Shown: positions 17,701 to 26,082, counted from the first letter of the stretch. The stretch is 64,000 bases of DNA from CALOFP01 sp942492635 (GCA_942492635.1 CALOFP010000004.1:434001-498000); one strand, 5' to 3'. The notes: generated by a model from the sequence alone, not told the origin. Made by a program: numbers and translations.

Positions 17701-17868
17701 TGGATAGGGGGCGGTCCGATGTGGGAGCCGATGGCAGTAGCAATCATTTTCGGACTTATCTTCGCAACTGTTGTAACTCTCGGAATCGTGCCGGTTGTAT
17801 ACTCAAAACTTTACAGAGTAGATTTCAAGGGATACAAATTCAACGATTCGGAAAAGGCGAAAAGCTGA
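14770..17868 (+). CDS. RND-family efflux permease
   Basis: 1032 aa inner-membrane proton/drug antiporter subunit with the usual two repeats, each of one TM helix, a large periplasmic loop and five TM helices (first TM about 12-30). AcrB-like signatures are PGASPE, YIPKKFFPD-type (FIPKKFFPDSD) and GxxxSG in TM10-11. The TM4 relay pair reads LVDNS (D400-N401) instead of Asp-Asp, and the TM10 lysine position reads INNAN, a variant seen in other HAE-like subclades. ATG 14770 is 6 nt from GGAG; ATG 14767 is 3 nt. The substrate is unknown; a hydrophobe/amphiphile pump is more likely than a metal pump. Confidence 0.92.
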   Translation: MDLTKFAIEKNRITTVLLLIIIFGGIMAFRAMPQDEDPGFIIRTAMVATYLPGASPERMEKLVTDKLEKKIQEIPELDYVKSESRTGSSIIYVTIKERYKEMRPIWDSLRRKVASAKNQLPSGVYGPYVNDEFGDVYGIVVTLTGDGYSYRELKEVADEVRDEFLRIPDVAKVDIYGAQEEKIFIEFDDSKLARFGLTTYQLSRLLEAQNIITPGGDIRMEREKIVLEPTGNYESVEELKRTVINHPKLPSIIYLKDIANIYRGYVDPPTSKVSANGMMSLGLGLSMREGGNIITLGEDFEKVYERVKRSYPVGIEFDTVAYQPRNVSNKVNEFIVNLLQSVAIVIFVMMISLGLRTGLLVSALIPTTIIMAFMMMSFFDIGIDQVSLAALLITLGMLVDNSIVMSESIMVMMSEGRGALESALASAKELKKPLFTASLTTSAAFLPIFLAQSMTGEYTASLFKVVAITLISSWILALTLIPLLCVKFLKVKKKEDGSYNGRFYKLYRGFIIFILKHGKLTIAVMLVIFGLSLYSFRFIPKKFFPDSDKPIMSAILDLPAGTTFEYTEKVVKSLEKRMRERWLVGKERKKGIRNWAAFMGMGAPRFALPVSPEPPRENYAYVLINTTENGIINEISKDLETYMAKEHPEAEATLKLLPMGPPVKYPVEFRISGKDEEKLFSIAEEVKSRLRSINGTRNVGDNWGQKSKKFVVRIDQERARRAGVTSMDIAVSLQTMLSGIPLTKFREGDKLIPVVLRLGAGERNNVERLKTLNIYSQMNGTVVPLSQVADIEIVYEPSNIIRRNRSTTVTVRSQLLSGHTAAEVMNEIGPWLDKESESWGLGYRWESGGTVESSSSANKSIKEKLPIAGLIILLLLVFQFNSFRKPIVLLSVVPLGIIGVVIGLIVADSYFGFMTLLGVVSLSGIVINNANVLLERIQIELEENFRTPQDAIVEAAQRRLRPIFLTTATTVGGLFPLWIGGGPMWEPMAVAIIFGLIFATVVTLGIVPVVYSKLYRVDFKGYKFNDSEKAKS

Positions 17869-17984
17869 TCCGACCTGAATAATTCAGCACTTCTCATGAA
17901 AATTATTTTTCGATCGAAGAACTAAAATCCAGCGGATAAATCCAGTTCATTTTCAATCTTTCGTAGATGAAAAAGGCACTAGAT

Positions 17985-18012
17985 TTGACTTTCATGCTCA
18001 GGGGTCTATGAT
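17985..18012 (+). promoter_or_regulatory. Promoter for bioA
   Basis: TTGACT, 16-bp spacer, TATGAT. The -10 box covers the upstream ATG at 18008, which therefore cannot be the bioA start. Confidence 0.65.
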
Positions 18013-18043
18013 TGCATTGTCGATCATTCAAAAGGGGGATAAA

Positions 18044-19348
18044 ATGAATAATGGACAGATTTGGCATCCGTGTTCTCAGATGAAGGATTATGAAACATTT
18101 CCGCCTCTTAGCATAGATAAAGCAAAGGGCGATTACCTTTATCTTGAAGACGGTAGAAAGATAATTGATTCTATCTCAAGCTGGTGGTGTAAATCCCTCG
18201 GACATGGGAACGAAAGGATCAAAAATGCAGTCACAAAACAGATGGAGCGTTTCGAGCACGTAATCCTTGCAAATACTACAAACAGAGAGGTCCAGTCTTT
18301 TGCCGACAACATCTCGTCCCTGATGCCGGGGCTGGATACGATCTTCTTCGGTGGAGACGGATCAATGGCGATTGAGATTGCCGTCAAGATGGCTCTCCAT
18401 GCAACGAAGCTGCGCGGTGAAAACCGTTCGAAGTTCGCCGCACTAAAAAACGGGTACCACGGAGAAACGGCTCTTGCACTTTCTTTGAGTGACCTTGGAA
18501 TATACAAGGATCACTACCGTGAACTTCTTCATGACATAGAATTTATCGAGCCTATGCCCTACGTGACGGGGAAAAACGATCCTCTATGGAAAGACGCTTC
18601 CGCAGCATGGAGTGAGATAGAACCCAAACTTGACGCTATGAAGGATGAGCTGTGCGGAATTCTTTTCGAACCCGTTATCCAAGGTGCGGGAGGAATGCTC
18701 ATTTATTCACCCGATCTTCTTGTGAGACTTCGGAAATGGGCCGACGAGAACGGAGTTTACCTCATCGCGGACGAGATTATGACCGGATTCGGAAGGACCG
18801 GTGAAGCATTGGGCTGCAACCATGGAGGTATCACTCCTGATTTTTGTTGCCTCTCCAAGGGACTTACCGGTGGGTGGATGGCGATGTCCATTTGTGTGAC
18901 AAGCAGAAAGATCTACGATCTATTCTACGGTGAGTACGGGACGGGAAAAGATTTTCTTCATTCCAACACTTTTGCCGGAAGCGCTCTGGCTGTCGCCGCT
19001 GCAAATGAAGCGATGGCGATCTATCGGGAAGAGGGGATCTTCGAAAGAGTGCGTGACGAGCTTGAACCGCATCTGATTAATTCAATGAATGAGGTGGCTG
19101 AAAGAACCGGTCTTTTGAAAAACATCCGGGGATTGGGGGCAGTTGTTGCCGCGGATCTTGATCTGAAGCCTGAAATGAAAAAGAGCAGAGTCGGATATGC
19201 AATATTCAAGGAGGCCGTTTCGAGAGGTGCACTTCTCAGACCTCTTGGGAATACCGTTTACTGGTTTCCGCCTCTTAATGTGGATCTGAAAACGCTTGGG
19301 ATACTTAAGGAAATCACTATTGATTCAATAAAGGCCGTTCTCGGATAG
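18044..19348 (+). CDS. bioA: Adenosylmethionine-8-amino-7-oxononanoate aminotransferase
   Basis: Transfers the amino group of S-adenosylmethionine to KAPA to give DAPA, the step after BioF. 434 aa. Landmarks: WHPCSQMKDY at the start, SSWWCKSLGHGN, FFGGDGSMAIEIA, NGYHGET, DEIMTGFGRTG (PLP Asp) and CLSKGLTGGWM with the Schiff-base Lys. The start at 18044 has AGGGGG upstream, whereas ATG 18008 lies inside the promoter. Monocistronic, with tRNA genes downstream in the opposite direction. Confidence 0.95.
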   Translation: MNNGQIWHPCSQMKDYETFPPLSIDKAKGDYLYLEDGRKIIDSISSWWCKSLGHGNERIKNAVTKQMERFEHVILANTTNREVQSFADNISSLMPGLDTIFFGGDGSMAIEIAVKMALHATKLRGENRSKFAALKNGYHGETALALSLSDLGIYKDHYRELLHDIEFIEPMPYVTGKNDPLWKDASAAWSEIEPKLDAMKDELCGILFEPVIQGAGGMLIYSPDLLVRLRKWADENGVYLIADEIMTGFGRTGEALGCNHGGITPDFCCLSKGLTGGWMAMSICVTSRKIYDLFYGEYGTGKDFLHSNTFAGSALAVAAANEAMAIYREEGIFERVRDELEPHLINSMNEVAERTGLLKNIRGLGAVVAADLDLKPEMKKSRVGYAIFKEAVSRGALLRPLGNTVYWFPPLNVDLKTLGILKEITIDSIKAVLG

Positions 19349-19628
19349 ATATATTCTGCAGCTATTCTTGAAAAATTTATAAAGTTCTGGAATTTTATTC
19401 CCACACAAGTAGCCTCCCAATTTTCTTCTCCTCCAGATGGAGTGAAACGCCTGGCCGAATTTAAAAAAGATATAAGTTGCAGGAAAGAAAAGAGTGAAAA
19501 GAGAGCGAGAAAGCCAGAAAATTTTTTCCTATATATAATAATGTATAGGGGCGATGAAATACGGATGCAAAATTCTTCTCTTTGGAAAGAAGTGTCGTTT
19601 TGAAAAGTATTATGAAGATAAAAAAAAG

Positions 19629-19704
19629 TGGCGACCCATAGGGGACTCGAACCCCTGTTGCCGGCGTGAAAGGCCGGAGTCCTAGGCCACTAGACGAATG
19701 GGTC
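19629..19704 (-). tRNA. tRNA-Glu(TTC)
   Basis: 76-nt cloverleaf with encoded CCA. 7-bp acceptor GACCCAT/ATGGGTC, discriminator G, anticodon stem CCGGC with loop CTTTCAC (anticodon TTC) and T-loop GTTCGAG. Confidence 0.95.
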
Positions 19705-19717
19705 GCCATAAAAAAGA

Positions 19718-19793
19718 TGGTGAGCCGGCCGGGATTCGAACCCAGGACCACCTGATTAAAAGTCAGATGCTCTACCAGCTGAGCTACCGGCCC
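19718..19793 (-). tRNA. tRNA-Lys(TTT)
   Basis: 76-nt cloverleaf with encoded CCA. Acceptor GGGCCGG/CCGGCTC with one G-U pair, anticodon loop CTTTTAA (anticodon TTT). Co-transcribed upstream of tRNA-Glu. Confidence 0.95.
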
Positions 19794-19833
19794 ACCACTG
19801 TTTCGCAGTGCAAAGAAGCGAACAACGAGGACA

Positions 19834-19861
19834 ATGATAAAGAAAAAAAAAATCTTGTCAA
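19834..19861 (-). promoter_or_regulatory. Promoter for tRNA-Lys/tRNA-Glu
   Basis: Leftward TTGACA, 16-bp A/T-rich spacer, TATCAT, about 40 bp before tRNA-Lys. Confidence 0.75.
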
Positions 19862-19949
19862 CAGTTTTTTTTAAAAAATTTCGATTGTAAGTAAATCTTA
19901 AATTAAAACAAAGAAATAAAGGAAAAATAAAATTAGTCCAAATATACCT

Positions 19950-19977
19950 TTGACATTCTTAATTTCCATGTTACAAT
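19950..19977 (+). promoter_or_regulatory. Promoter for second TetR gene
   Basis: TTGACA, 16-bp spacer, TACAAT. A loose inverted repeat CCATG-N18-CATGG (19966-19993) overlaps the -10 and start and might be an autoregulatory site. Confidence 0.7.
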
Positions 19978-20020
19978 TGAGAAATGTTCATGGTTTGTCT
20001 AACTTTTGTTGGAGGTAAAA

Positions 20021-20602
20021 ATGAAGGAAAAGCTTAGAGCAGAGATCGTTAAAACAGCCAAGCTCCTTCTCCAGGAGGGGAAGGATATTCGGCATATCAC
20101 AATGAACCTTATTGCAAAGAAAATGGGGATTACAGCCCCGACTCTTTATCACTACTTTAAAGGAAAGGAAGAGATCATTGTTCTCAGTATAGAGCTTATT
20201 GCTGATGAGCTCCTTGAGACGTTTGAGACGCCTCTTCCATCCAGCATGCCGTCCGAAATGAAGCTTAAGATGAGAATCGTTACCTTGATGAGCTATTTTT
20301 ATAGAAACATCAACTCCTTCTCTCTTATTTTCTCCGATTCCGGACTTGCATATTGGGGATCAGGCGAGATTCCATTGACGGAAAAGATAAAGAAATTCAA
20401 AGAGTTGATGAATGAGGTCGTCGGTGAGTGGGCCGAGAGCGAGAACATTGAGTGTGAGCCTCTCAAGGCAACATACCTTCTCGTCAGCCTTATGATGGGT
20501 GTTCTTCGTTACTACAAGGCAGTCAACGTTAAAGATGCCGATATGAGTAAGGAAGCCGAAACAGTATTCGACTATTTCAAGAAGGCTCTTTCTGTTAAGT
20601 AA
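20021..20602 (+). CDS. TetR/AcrR-family transcriptional regulator
   Basis: 193 aa. The N-terminal HTH reads MNLIAKKMGITAPTLYHYFKGKEEI after a first helix with AEIVKTAKLLL. The remaining 140 residues are the helical ligand/dimer domain, with no recognisable subfamily. Start ATG 20021 has a perfect GGAGG; the in-frame TTG 20006 covers that ribosome site and is rejected. It stands alone, with divergent tRNA genes upstream and convergent uvrC downstream, so the regulated target is not evident. Confidence 0.85.
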   Translation: MKEKLRAEIVKTAKLLLQEGKDIRHITMNLIAKKMGITAPTLYHYFKGKEEIIVLSIELIADELLETFETPLPSSMPSEMKLKMRIVTLMSYFYRNINSFSLIFSDSGLAYWGSGEIPLTEKIKKFKELMNEVVGEWAESENIECEPLKATYLLVSLMMGVLRYYKAVNVKDADMSKEAETVFDYFKKALSVK

Positions 20603-20692
20603 TCTCTTTTCTAATTGAATTCAAAAAGTATTCTAAAACAAATATAGCAACTATCTTCCTTAAGGTTAAAAATCGGTTAATGGACACTTGCG

Positions 20693-22456
20693 TTATTTTT
20701 TGAGATGATTGATGATTTTCTTTGCCGTTTCTTTCGAGATGCCGTCGATGGTTGAAAGTTTATCAATGGTGGCTGACCTTATGTCGTCAATTGTCCTGAA
20801 GTGTTTAAGAAGAGTTAGCTCTCTTTTTATGCCTACGCCGGGAATTTCGGAGAGAAGTGAGGTGATTTTTTTCTTTCTGAGGTTTCTGTTGTAGGTTATT
20901 GAGAATCTGTGAGTTTCATCGCGTATGGATTTAATTATCATCGAAAAGGGCGAATCGGTAAGTTCGATTTCATTGCCCTGAATGTCCAGCAGTTTCTCAT
21001 GGCCCTTGAGTTTTTTACGATCTTTCACTATTCCTGCCAGTGTTGTTGTTTCTCCAAGAATGTTCCTGACTGAAGAGAGCTGGCCTTTTCCTCCGTCAAT
21101 GAGCAGAAGGTCGGGTTTCGGGAAGGATCCGTCCTCCCATCTTTTTTTGAGTCTTGCGGCGGTTTCTGAAAGACTTGCAAAATCGTCCTGGCCAGAGACG
21201 GTTTTTATGCGAAATTTCCTGTAGTTGTTTTTTACGAAAGAGCCTCTGTCCCACCAGACTGCTCCGACGACAGTGAATTCTCCGTAAAGAGTTGAGACAT
21301 CAATGCACATGATGGAGGAGATTCTTTCATTCAGGAAAGTCTGAAGTTGCGAGAGGAAGTCATTAACCCTTCTTGTTTTGCTAAGGTGGATCGAAATGCT
21401 GTGTTTCTGGTTTTTCTCCATCATTGAATGAGCTGGAGCTGGAACGGGGATAAGTTTGATCCTGTTTCCCAAGGCAGCGGAGAGAGTGTTGGAATCAATG
21501 ATGTCGGCTGGTGTCACCCCAATAGCGGCAGTTTGTGTGTGAATAGAGAAGTAGCTGGAAATTGCAGAAAGGAGTATGTTTTCCGGATCATCCTGTGTCA
21601 TTTCAAATTCGTAGTTTTTCAGGGCGAGTAGTTTTCCTTCCCGATATTCCGAGACTGTAAGAAAGACGACTTCCTGGAGGGAAGAGAACAGGAAAAAAGT
21701 CTGATTTCCTCTGCGTGAAAATTCTACGGCAATCTTGGTTCTCAACTCCTCGGCCATTTTAAGAGAATCTCGAAGGAGGGCAGCTTTTTCAAATTGAAGT
21801 TTTCGAACAGCATGTTCCATCTCTTCCCTTATATGACTCGAAAAATAGCGCCAACCTTTACCTTCAAGAAGGGCTTTTATTTTCTTCACATTCTTCATGT
21901 ATTCATCGTGGGAGATTTTTTCTTCGCATGGCGCGGGACAGAGTCCCATCTGGTAGTTTATACAAGCTTTTCTCCCGAGAGAACTGCACTTCTTGAGAGG
22001 GTATGCGGTCAGAAGTGAGTTGCGCAGGTTTTTCAATAATCCTGAGTCGGTAAATGGACCTTTGATGAAGTAGAAGGGTTTCCACGGTTGTCTCGTAATA
22101 ACAAGCGACGGATACTTTTCATTTGTAAGGGCTAGGTAGGGATAGCTTTTGTCATCTTTGAGTTCGATGTTGTATGGAGGTCTGTTTTTCTTGATTAGGT
22201 TATTTTCAAGAAGAAGAGCTTCTCTCTCGTCGCCTGTGAGTATTGTTTTGATATACATCGCTTTTTTGAGGAGATAGGGAATTAGGGGGCGGTTGTCGCT
22301 TAGAGAAAAGTATTGACGGAGCCTGTTCTTGAGATTCCCGGCTTTGCCGATGTAAAGAATATTTTGTTGAATGTCCAGAAAGATGTAGACTCCGGGAGAA
22401 TCGGGGATCTTATCCCATGACAATTCGCTTATGGCAAGGGATATGGAGTCGTTCAA
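20693..22456 (-). CDS. uvrC: Excinuclease ABC subunit C
   Basis: The dual-incision nuclease of nucleotide excision repair. 587 aa, near the family norm of 600. GIY-YIG domain at 22-100 (GVYIF then ILYIGKAGNLKNRL), Cys cluster C163-C180 region, UVR motif around 205-240, RNase-H-like second nuclease (DVSTLYGE, LLLIDGGKGQL, RDETHRF) and C-terminal tandem helix-hairpin-helix (IPGVGIKRE, IDGISKETAKKI). The usual SHT in DISHTQGE reads STL here. The start is TTG 22456, 3 bp after the cheX stop, so translation is probably coupled. Confidence 0.95.
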   Translation of the reverse strand: MNDSISLAISELSWDKIPDSPGVYIFLDIQQNILYIGKAGNLKNRLRQYFSLSDNRPLIPYLLKKAMYIKTILTGDEREALLLENNLIKKNRPPYNIELKDDKSYPYLALTNEKYPSLVITRQPWKPFYFIKGPFTDSGLLKNLRNSLLTAYPLKKCSSLGRKACINYQMGLCPAPCEEKISHDEYMKNVKKIKALLEGKGWRYFSSHIREEMEHAVRKLQFEKAALLRDSLKMAEELRTKIAVEFSRRGNQTFFLFSSLQEVVFLTVSEYREGKLLALKNYEFEMTQDDPENILLSAISSYFSIHTQTAAIGVTPADIIDSNTLSAALGNRIKLIPVPAPAHSMMEKNQKHSISIHLSKTRRVNDFLSQLQTFLNERISSIMCIDVSTLYGEFTVVGAVWWDRGSFVKNNYRKFRIKTVSGQDDFASLSETAARLKKRWEDGSFPKPDLLLIDGGKGQLSSVRNILGETTTLAGIVKDRKKLKGHEKLLDIQGNEIELTDSPFSMIIKSIRDETHRFSITYNRNLRKKKITSLLSEIPGVGIKRELTLLKHFRTIDDIRSATIDKLSTIDGISKETAKKIINHLKK

Positions 22457-22459
22457 GGA

Positions 22460-22930
22460 TTAATGCTCTTCGATGCAGGCTTCCACTGTAAACTCTTTAC
22501 CTGATTCGAGTTTGAAAGGAATAACGACTCTTGGTCCTCTTGTCTTTAGATTCAGAGTTACGTCGGTTCCCTTAATGATTGTCGGGATTGCAAGGTTGAA
22601 TTTGAAACCTTTTTCGGCGAGGACTCTTTTCGCCCCTCCGACTATCATGTTGGTGATCTCTCCGACGGCATCCTCTACGTCCGGTGTTATTTCCTGAAAC
22701 TCTTCCCCGAGCATGTTGGAAACAATTTCAAGAATTGCAGGAGCTTTGAAAGAAATGATGACGGATCCCAGCACGTTGGATCCTGCAAGGCCGATAACTC
22801 CCGTAACTGTGCCTGAGGTCATGTTGTTTCTGTTTATATATGGCGAACCTGCCTCGAGTTTTACAAAGGCCATGGTTGAAATTACGTTTATCGTCGATGT
22901 TAAAAAGGGGTTAACATACTCTACATTCAT
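22460..22930 (-). CDS. cheX: CheX-like CheY-P phosphatase
   Basis: 156 aa of the CheC/CheX/FliY family, which dephosphorylates CheY-P. The catalytic helix motif is seen as DAVGEITNMIVGGAKR (E and N conserved) around 86-101, once only as in CheX. It starts with MNVEYVNPFL, a very typical CheX N-terminus. It has GGAGGG upstream and its own promoter, and leads into uvrC. No chemotaxis or flagellar genes are nearby, so it is an orphan that may act on another response regulator. Confidence 0.82.
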   Translation of the reverse strand: MNVEYVNPFLTSTINVISTMAFVKLEAGSPYINRNNMTSGTVTGVIGLAGSNVLGSVIISFKAPAILEIVSNMLGEEFQEITPDVEDAVGEITNMIVGGAKRVLAEKGFKFNLAIPTIIKGTDVTLNLKTRGPRVVIPFKLESGKEFTVEACIEEH

Positions 22931-22957
22931 ACTACCCTCCAGAGCGTTGTTTCGTCG

Positions 22958-22985
22958 ATTATAATACCTTTTTCGATGATATCAA
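22958..22985 (-). promoter_or_regulatory. Promoter for cheX-uvrC
   Basis: Leftward TTGATA, 16-bp spacer, perfect TATAAT, about 28 bp before the cheX ATG. Confidence 0.7.
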
Positions 22986-23093
22986 AAAAAATAGAGTAGG
23001 GATAGCGATTTTCGAATAGATTTTCCTTGCTTTGCATAAAAAATTTTAATATATAGTTGATGAAAAAGGTCTACATGGTTATGGAGTTAGAGT

Positions 23094-24209
23094 ATGAGAA
23101 ATACAATTCTTTTTGAAACACATAAGGCTCTGGGTGCCGTTATGGGTGATTTCGGCGGCTGGAATATGCCTCTGTGGTACAAGACAGGCCAGATCAAGGA
23201 GCATGTTGCCACCAGAAACGGTTGCGGTCTTTTCGATATATGTCACATGGGAGAATTCATGGTGACGGGAAAGGATTCCCTCGAGTTCTGGAATAAGGTA
23301 CTCACGAACGATGTTACAAAGCTTGTCGACAATCAGGCACAGTACAACTTTATGTTGAACGATGAAGGCGGAGTTGTAGACGATTGTATTGTCTATCGCT
23401 ACTCCGAGTACAAGTGGATGCTTGTTGTTAATGCCGGGACTCAGGAGGGCGATCTCGAGTGGCTCCAGAAAAACATTTTCGGAGATGTTGCTATAGAGAA
23501 CTTGAGTGACAAGATGGGGAAACTCGATCTTCAGGGCCCGACTACTCCTAAAGTTATTGCAAAGATAGCTGGACGAGAATCCATTGATGGTATGAAGTTC
23601 TTTCGCTTCATCCCGGAATTCGATCTCGGAGGCGTTGATGTGATTCTTTCCAGAACCGGATATACCGGAGAAATAGGATTCGAGATATATCTCCCGATGG
23701 AGCAGGTTGAAAAAGTGTGGAATCTTCTCATGGAAGCCGGAGAGGAGTTCGGAATAACTCCTGCGGGTCTTGGGGCAAGGGACACTCTCAGGCTTGAAGC
23801 GGGCCTCCCTCTTCACGGACATGAAATCGCACCCGATATACCGGTGGTAGGTACTCCGTGGGCCTTCGCCATAAGCATGGAGCATGATTTTAACGGCAAA
23901 AAGGCGCTTGAGGAGAAGCAAGGATCCGTTTTTGTCTATCCGGTTACTTTCGACGGCAGAAGAAAACCTGCGGATCATGCGGAAGTGGTGGTTGGAGACG
24001 AGGTCGCAGGTGATGTTACATCATGTGTTCTTGCCGTTTCGCTTGAACGAAAACCTGCGGCTTTTGTAATAGTGAACCGCCCCTTCGAATTGGGTGAAAA
24101 GATTTCAGTTCGAGATGGAAAAGGACGTCTTTTCGAAGCGGAAATATGTTCGAATCCCCTTGTGAAGGGTACTTCGAGAAAAAAGATGGCTGTTATGCTT
24201 GATAAATAA
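23094..24209 (+). CDS. gcvT: Glycine cleavage system aminomethyltransferase (T protein)
   Basis: Moves the methylene group from aminomethyl-lipoyl H protein to tetrahydrofolate, releasing ammonia. 371 aa. Landmarks: LGAVMGDFGGWNMPLWY, GLFDICHMGEF, the folate-binding Asp region NDVTKLVDNQAQYNFML, SRTGYTGEIGFEIY and GLGARDTLRLEAGLPLHGHE (family fingerprint). First gene of gcvT-gcvH-gcvPA-gcvPB; a TGGAG precedes the ATG. A weak promoter (TTGCTT 23027, 17 bp, TATATA) lies upstream. I see no glycine riboswitch in the 160-bp leader. Confidence 0.95.
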   Translation: MRNTILFETHKALGAVMGDFGGWNMPLWYKTGQIKEHVATRNGCGLFDICHMGEFMVTGKDSLEFWNKVLTNDVTKLVDNQAQYNFMLNDEGGVVDDCIVYRYSEYKWMLVVNAGTQEGDLEWLQKNIFGDVAIENLSDKMGKLDLQGPTTPKVIAKIAGRESIDGMKFFRFIPEFDLGGVDVILSRTGYTGEIGFEIYLPMEQVEKVWNLLMEAGEEFGITPAGLGARDTLRLEAGLPLHGHEIAPDIPVVGTPWAFAISMEHDFNGKKALEEKQGSVFVYPVTFDGRRKPADHAEVVVGDEVAGDVTSCVLAVSLERKPAAFVIVNRPFELGEKISVRDGKGRLFEAEICSNPLVKGTSRKKMAVMLDK

Positions 24210-24231
24210 CTTTTTAAAAAAGGAGGCGACA

Positions 24232-24642
24232 ATGACTAAAAAAGATACCCCTACCAGTTATAGATACACACAAAGTCATGAGTGGGTGAAAGACCTTGGA
24301 AATGGTATCTATCGTCTTGGAATTACGGATTTCGCTCAAGATCAGATTGGCGATGTTACATATGTCGATCTCCCGGGCTTAGATGACAAGTTTGATAAAG
24401 ATGAAGAACTTGCCACGATTGAGACGGTAAAAGCTTCTGAGGACGTTTTTAGTCCGCTGGATGCTGTTGTCACAAAAGTGAACGAAGACCTTGAGGAGGC
24501 TCCGGACTTATTGAATAAAGACTGCTACGAAGCCGGATGGCTTGTGGAGCTTTCAGGTGAAGAAGAGGCTGCCGAACAGTTTGCTGCCCTCATGACTCCT
24601 GAGGAGTATGACGCTCTTGTCGAAGAGTTGTCGAAGAGTTAG
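24232..24642 (+). CDS. gcvH: Glycine cleavage system H protein
   Basis: 136-aa lipoyl carrier that shuttles the aminomethyl group between P, T and L proteins. The lipoylated lysine is in ETVKASEDVFSP (family ESVKAASD), followed by the usual acidic hairpin and GWLVEL. Start ATG 24232 has a perfect AGGAGG; the in-frame upstream ATG 24199 lies inside gcvT and is rejected. A short intrinsic terminator follows the stop. Confidence 0.95.
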   Translation: MTKKDTPTSYRYTQSHEWVKDLGNGIYRLGITDFAQDQIGDVTYVDLPGLDDKFDKDEELATIETVKASEDVFSPLDAVVTKVNEDLEEAPDLLNKDCYEAGWLVELSGEEEAAEQFAALMTPEEYDALVEELSKS

Positions 24643-24684
24643 AGCAATAGGTTAGTCTCGATAACCTAGAGAAAGAATTGGTGG

Positions 24685-24713
24685 GGGAGAGTGAGAACTC
24701 TCCCTCTTTTTTT
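24685..24713 (+). terminator. Intra-operon terminator/attenuator between gcvH and gcvPA
   Basis: GGGAGAGT-GAGA-ACTCTCCC perfect 8-bp stem followed by TCTTTTTTT. The ribosome site of gcvPA (GGAGG) follows immediately, so read-through must occur or this sets the gcvTH:gcvP ratio. Confidence 0.8.
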
Positions 24714-24723
24714 GGAGGAATTT

Positions 24724-26082
24724 ATGAGATATTTGCCTATTACCGAGAAAGAGAGAGCCGAAATGCTCGAAAAAATTGGGGTGGATAGCGTTGACGATCT
24801 TTTTTCCCCGGTACCTGAATCGGTTCGAGTGAAGGGTCATCTTAATTTGCCGGAAGCAAAATCGGAGATGGAAATCCAGCGCCATATGAAGTCTGTTGAA
24901 GCTGGAAACACCGGTGCGGAAATGCTTTCCTTCCTTGGAGGCGGCTGCTACAAACACTATGCTCCCTCTCTTATCGACCAGCTGATTTCAAGGTCTGAGT
25001 TCTTTACCGCCTATACTCCATACCAGCCGGAGGTGAGTCAGGGAACACTCCGGGCAATCTTCGAGTTCCAGACGATGATTGCAAATCTCTATGGAATGGA
25101 TGTTTCGAATGCATCAATGTATGACGGTGCATCGGCTGCAGCTGAGGCTCTTCTGATGGCTCTCAGAGCTTCAAAAAAGAAGAGGAAGGTCGTGGTTGCA
25201 TCCACAGTTCATCCCCACTACCTCGCAACGGTCAGAACATACCTGAAAAGTTTCGCCGACTCCATTGAGGTTATGGATATGGATCCTGAAACCGGACGAA
25301 TAAGGGAGAGCGAACTGGAAAAGATTGACGGTGAGACATCTGCGGTTCTTTTCCAGTACCCCAACTACTTCGGTGTAATTGAGGATATTCATGCCATCGC
25401 GAAGAAGGCGAAGGATGAGAAGGCGATGGTTATCCCGGTTGTTGCTGAGGCGACATCTCTCGGAGTCCTCGCCACACCCGGAGATATCGATGCCGATATC
25501 GCAGTCGGGGAAGGTCAGGCTCTTGGAATTCCGCTGAGTTTCGGTGGCCCCGGTGTCGGTCTTTTTACCGTAAAGTCAAAACTGGCAAGGAAAATGCCCG
25601 GAAGACTCGTAGGAAAGAGCGTAGACCGTGACGGTGCCGAGTGTTACGTTCTCACCCTTGCCGCAAGAGAGCAGCATATAAAGAGGGAAAAGGCAACTTC
25701 AAACATCTGTTCCAACCAGGGACTCATGGCTCTCGCTGCGGGAATGTATCTCGCCACGATGGGAAAAGAGGGGTTGAAAAAGGTGAGTCTCATGAATATC
25801 AAACGTAAAGAGTACCTTCTTAACAAAATCGAGAAAGAGACATCCATGAAGAGAGCTTTCTCCGGACCGACTTACAACGAGTTCTCACTCGTTGTCCCTG
25901 GAAAGGCAGACGATCTCTGCAGGAAGATGGCGGAGAAGGGAATTCTTGCGGGAATTCCGGCTTCCAAATATTTTCCGGAATTAGAGAACGTTCTTATTGT
26001 AAATACAACAGAGATGCACACCTACGAGGAGATCGACAGGTTTGTTGATAATCTTAAGGAGACAACAGGAGGTGACCGATGA
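24724..26082 (+). CDS. gcvPA: Glycine dehydrogenase (decarboxylating) subunit 1
   Basis: The N-terminal half of P protein as a separate subunit. 452 aa. It has FLGGGCYKHYAPSLIDQ, the YTPYQPEVSQGTLR signature, NASMYDGASAAAEA and GQALGIPLSFGGPGVG. It works as a heterotetramer with GcvPB. GGAGG precedes ATG 24724; GTG 24691 upstream lies within the terminator hairpin and is rejected. Its TGA overlaps the gcvPB ATG by 4 bp, ensuring equal synthesis. Confidence 0.95.
   Translation: MRYLPITEKERAEMLEKIGVDSVDDLFSPVPESVRVKGHLNLPEAKSEMEIQRHMKSVEAGNTGAEMLSFLGGGCYKHYAPSLIDQLISRSEFFTAYTPYQPEVSQGTLRAIFEFQTMIANLYGMDVSNASMYDGASAAAEALLMALRASKKKRKVVVASTVHPHYLATVRTYLKSFADSIEVMDMDPETGRIRESELEKIDGETSAVLFQYPNYFGVIEDIHAIAKKAKDEKAMVIPVVAEATSLGVLATPGDIDADIAVGEGQALGIPLSFGGPGVGLFTVKSKLARKMPGRLVGKSVDRDGAECYVLTLAAREQHIKREKATSNICSNQGLMALAAGMYLATMGKEGLKKVSLMNIKRKEYLLNKIEKETSMKRAFSGPTYNEFSLVVPGKADDLCRKMAEKGILAGIPASKYFPELENVLIVNTTEMHTYEEIDRFVDNLKETTGGDR

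Noticed and set aside
18008..18043. Upstream ATG of bioA giving 12 more residues
   Set aside because: It lies in the -10 box of the promoter and lacks a ribosome site; ATG 18044 has AGGGGG upstream.
19461..19751. Leftward 96-aa open frame
   Set aside because: It runs through both tRNA-Glu and part of tRNA-Lys, so it is a chance frame.
22931..23093. Glycine riboswitch before gcvT
   Set aside because: The leader after the likely promoter is under 50 nt and lacks the conserved GGAGAG-type cores, so there is no room for a riboswitch.
23079..23978. Leftward 299-aa open frame
   Set aside because: It is fully antisense to gcvT, whose motifs are unmistakable; no ribosome site or family match.
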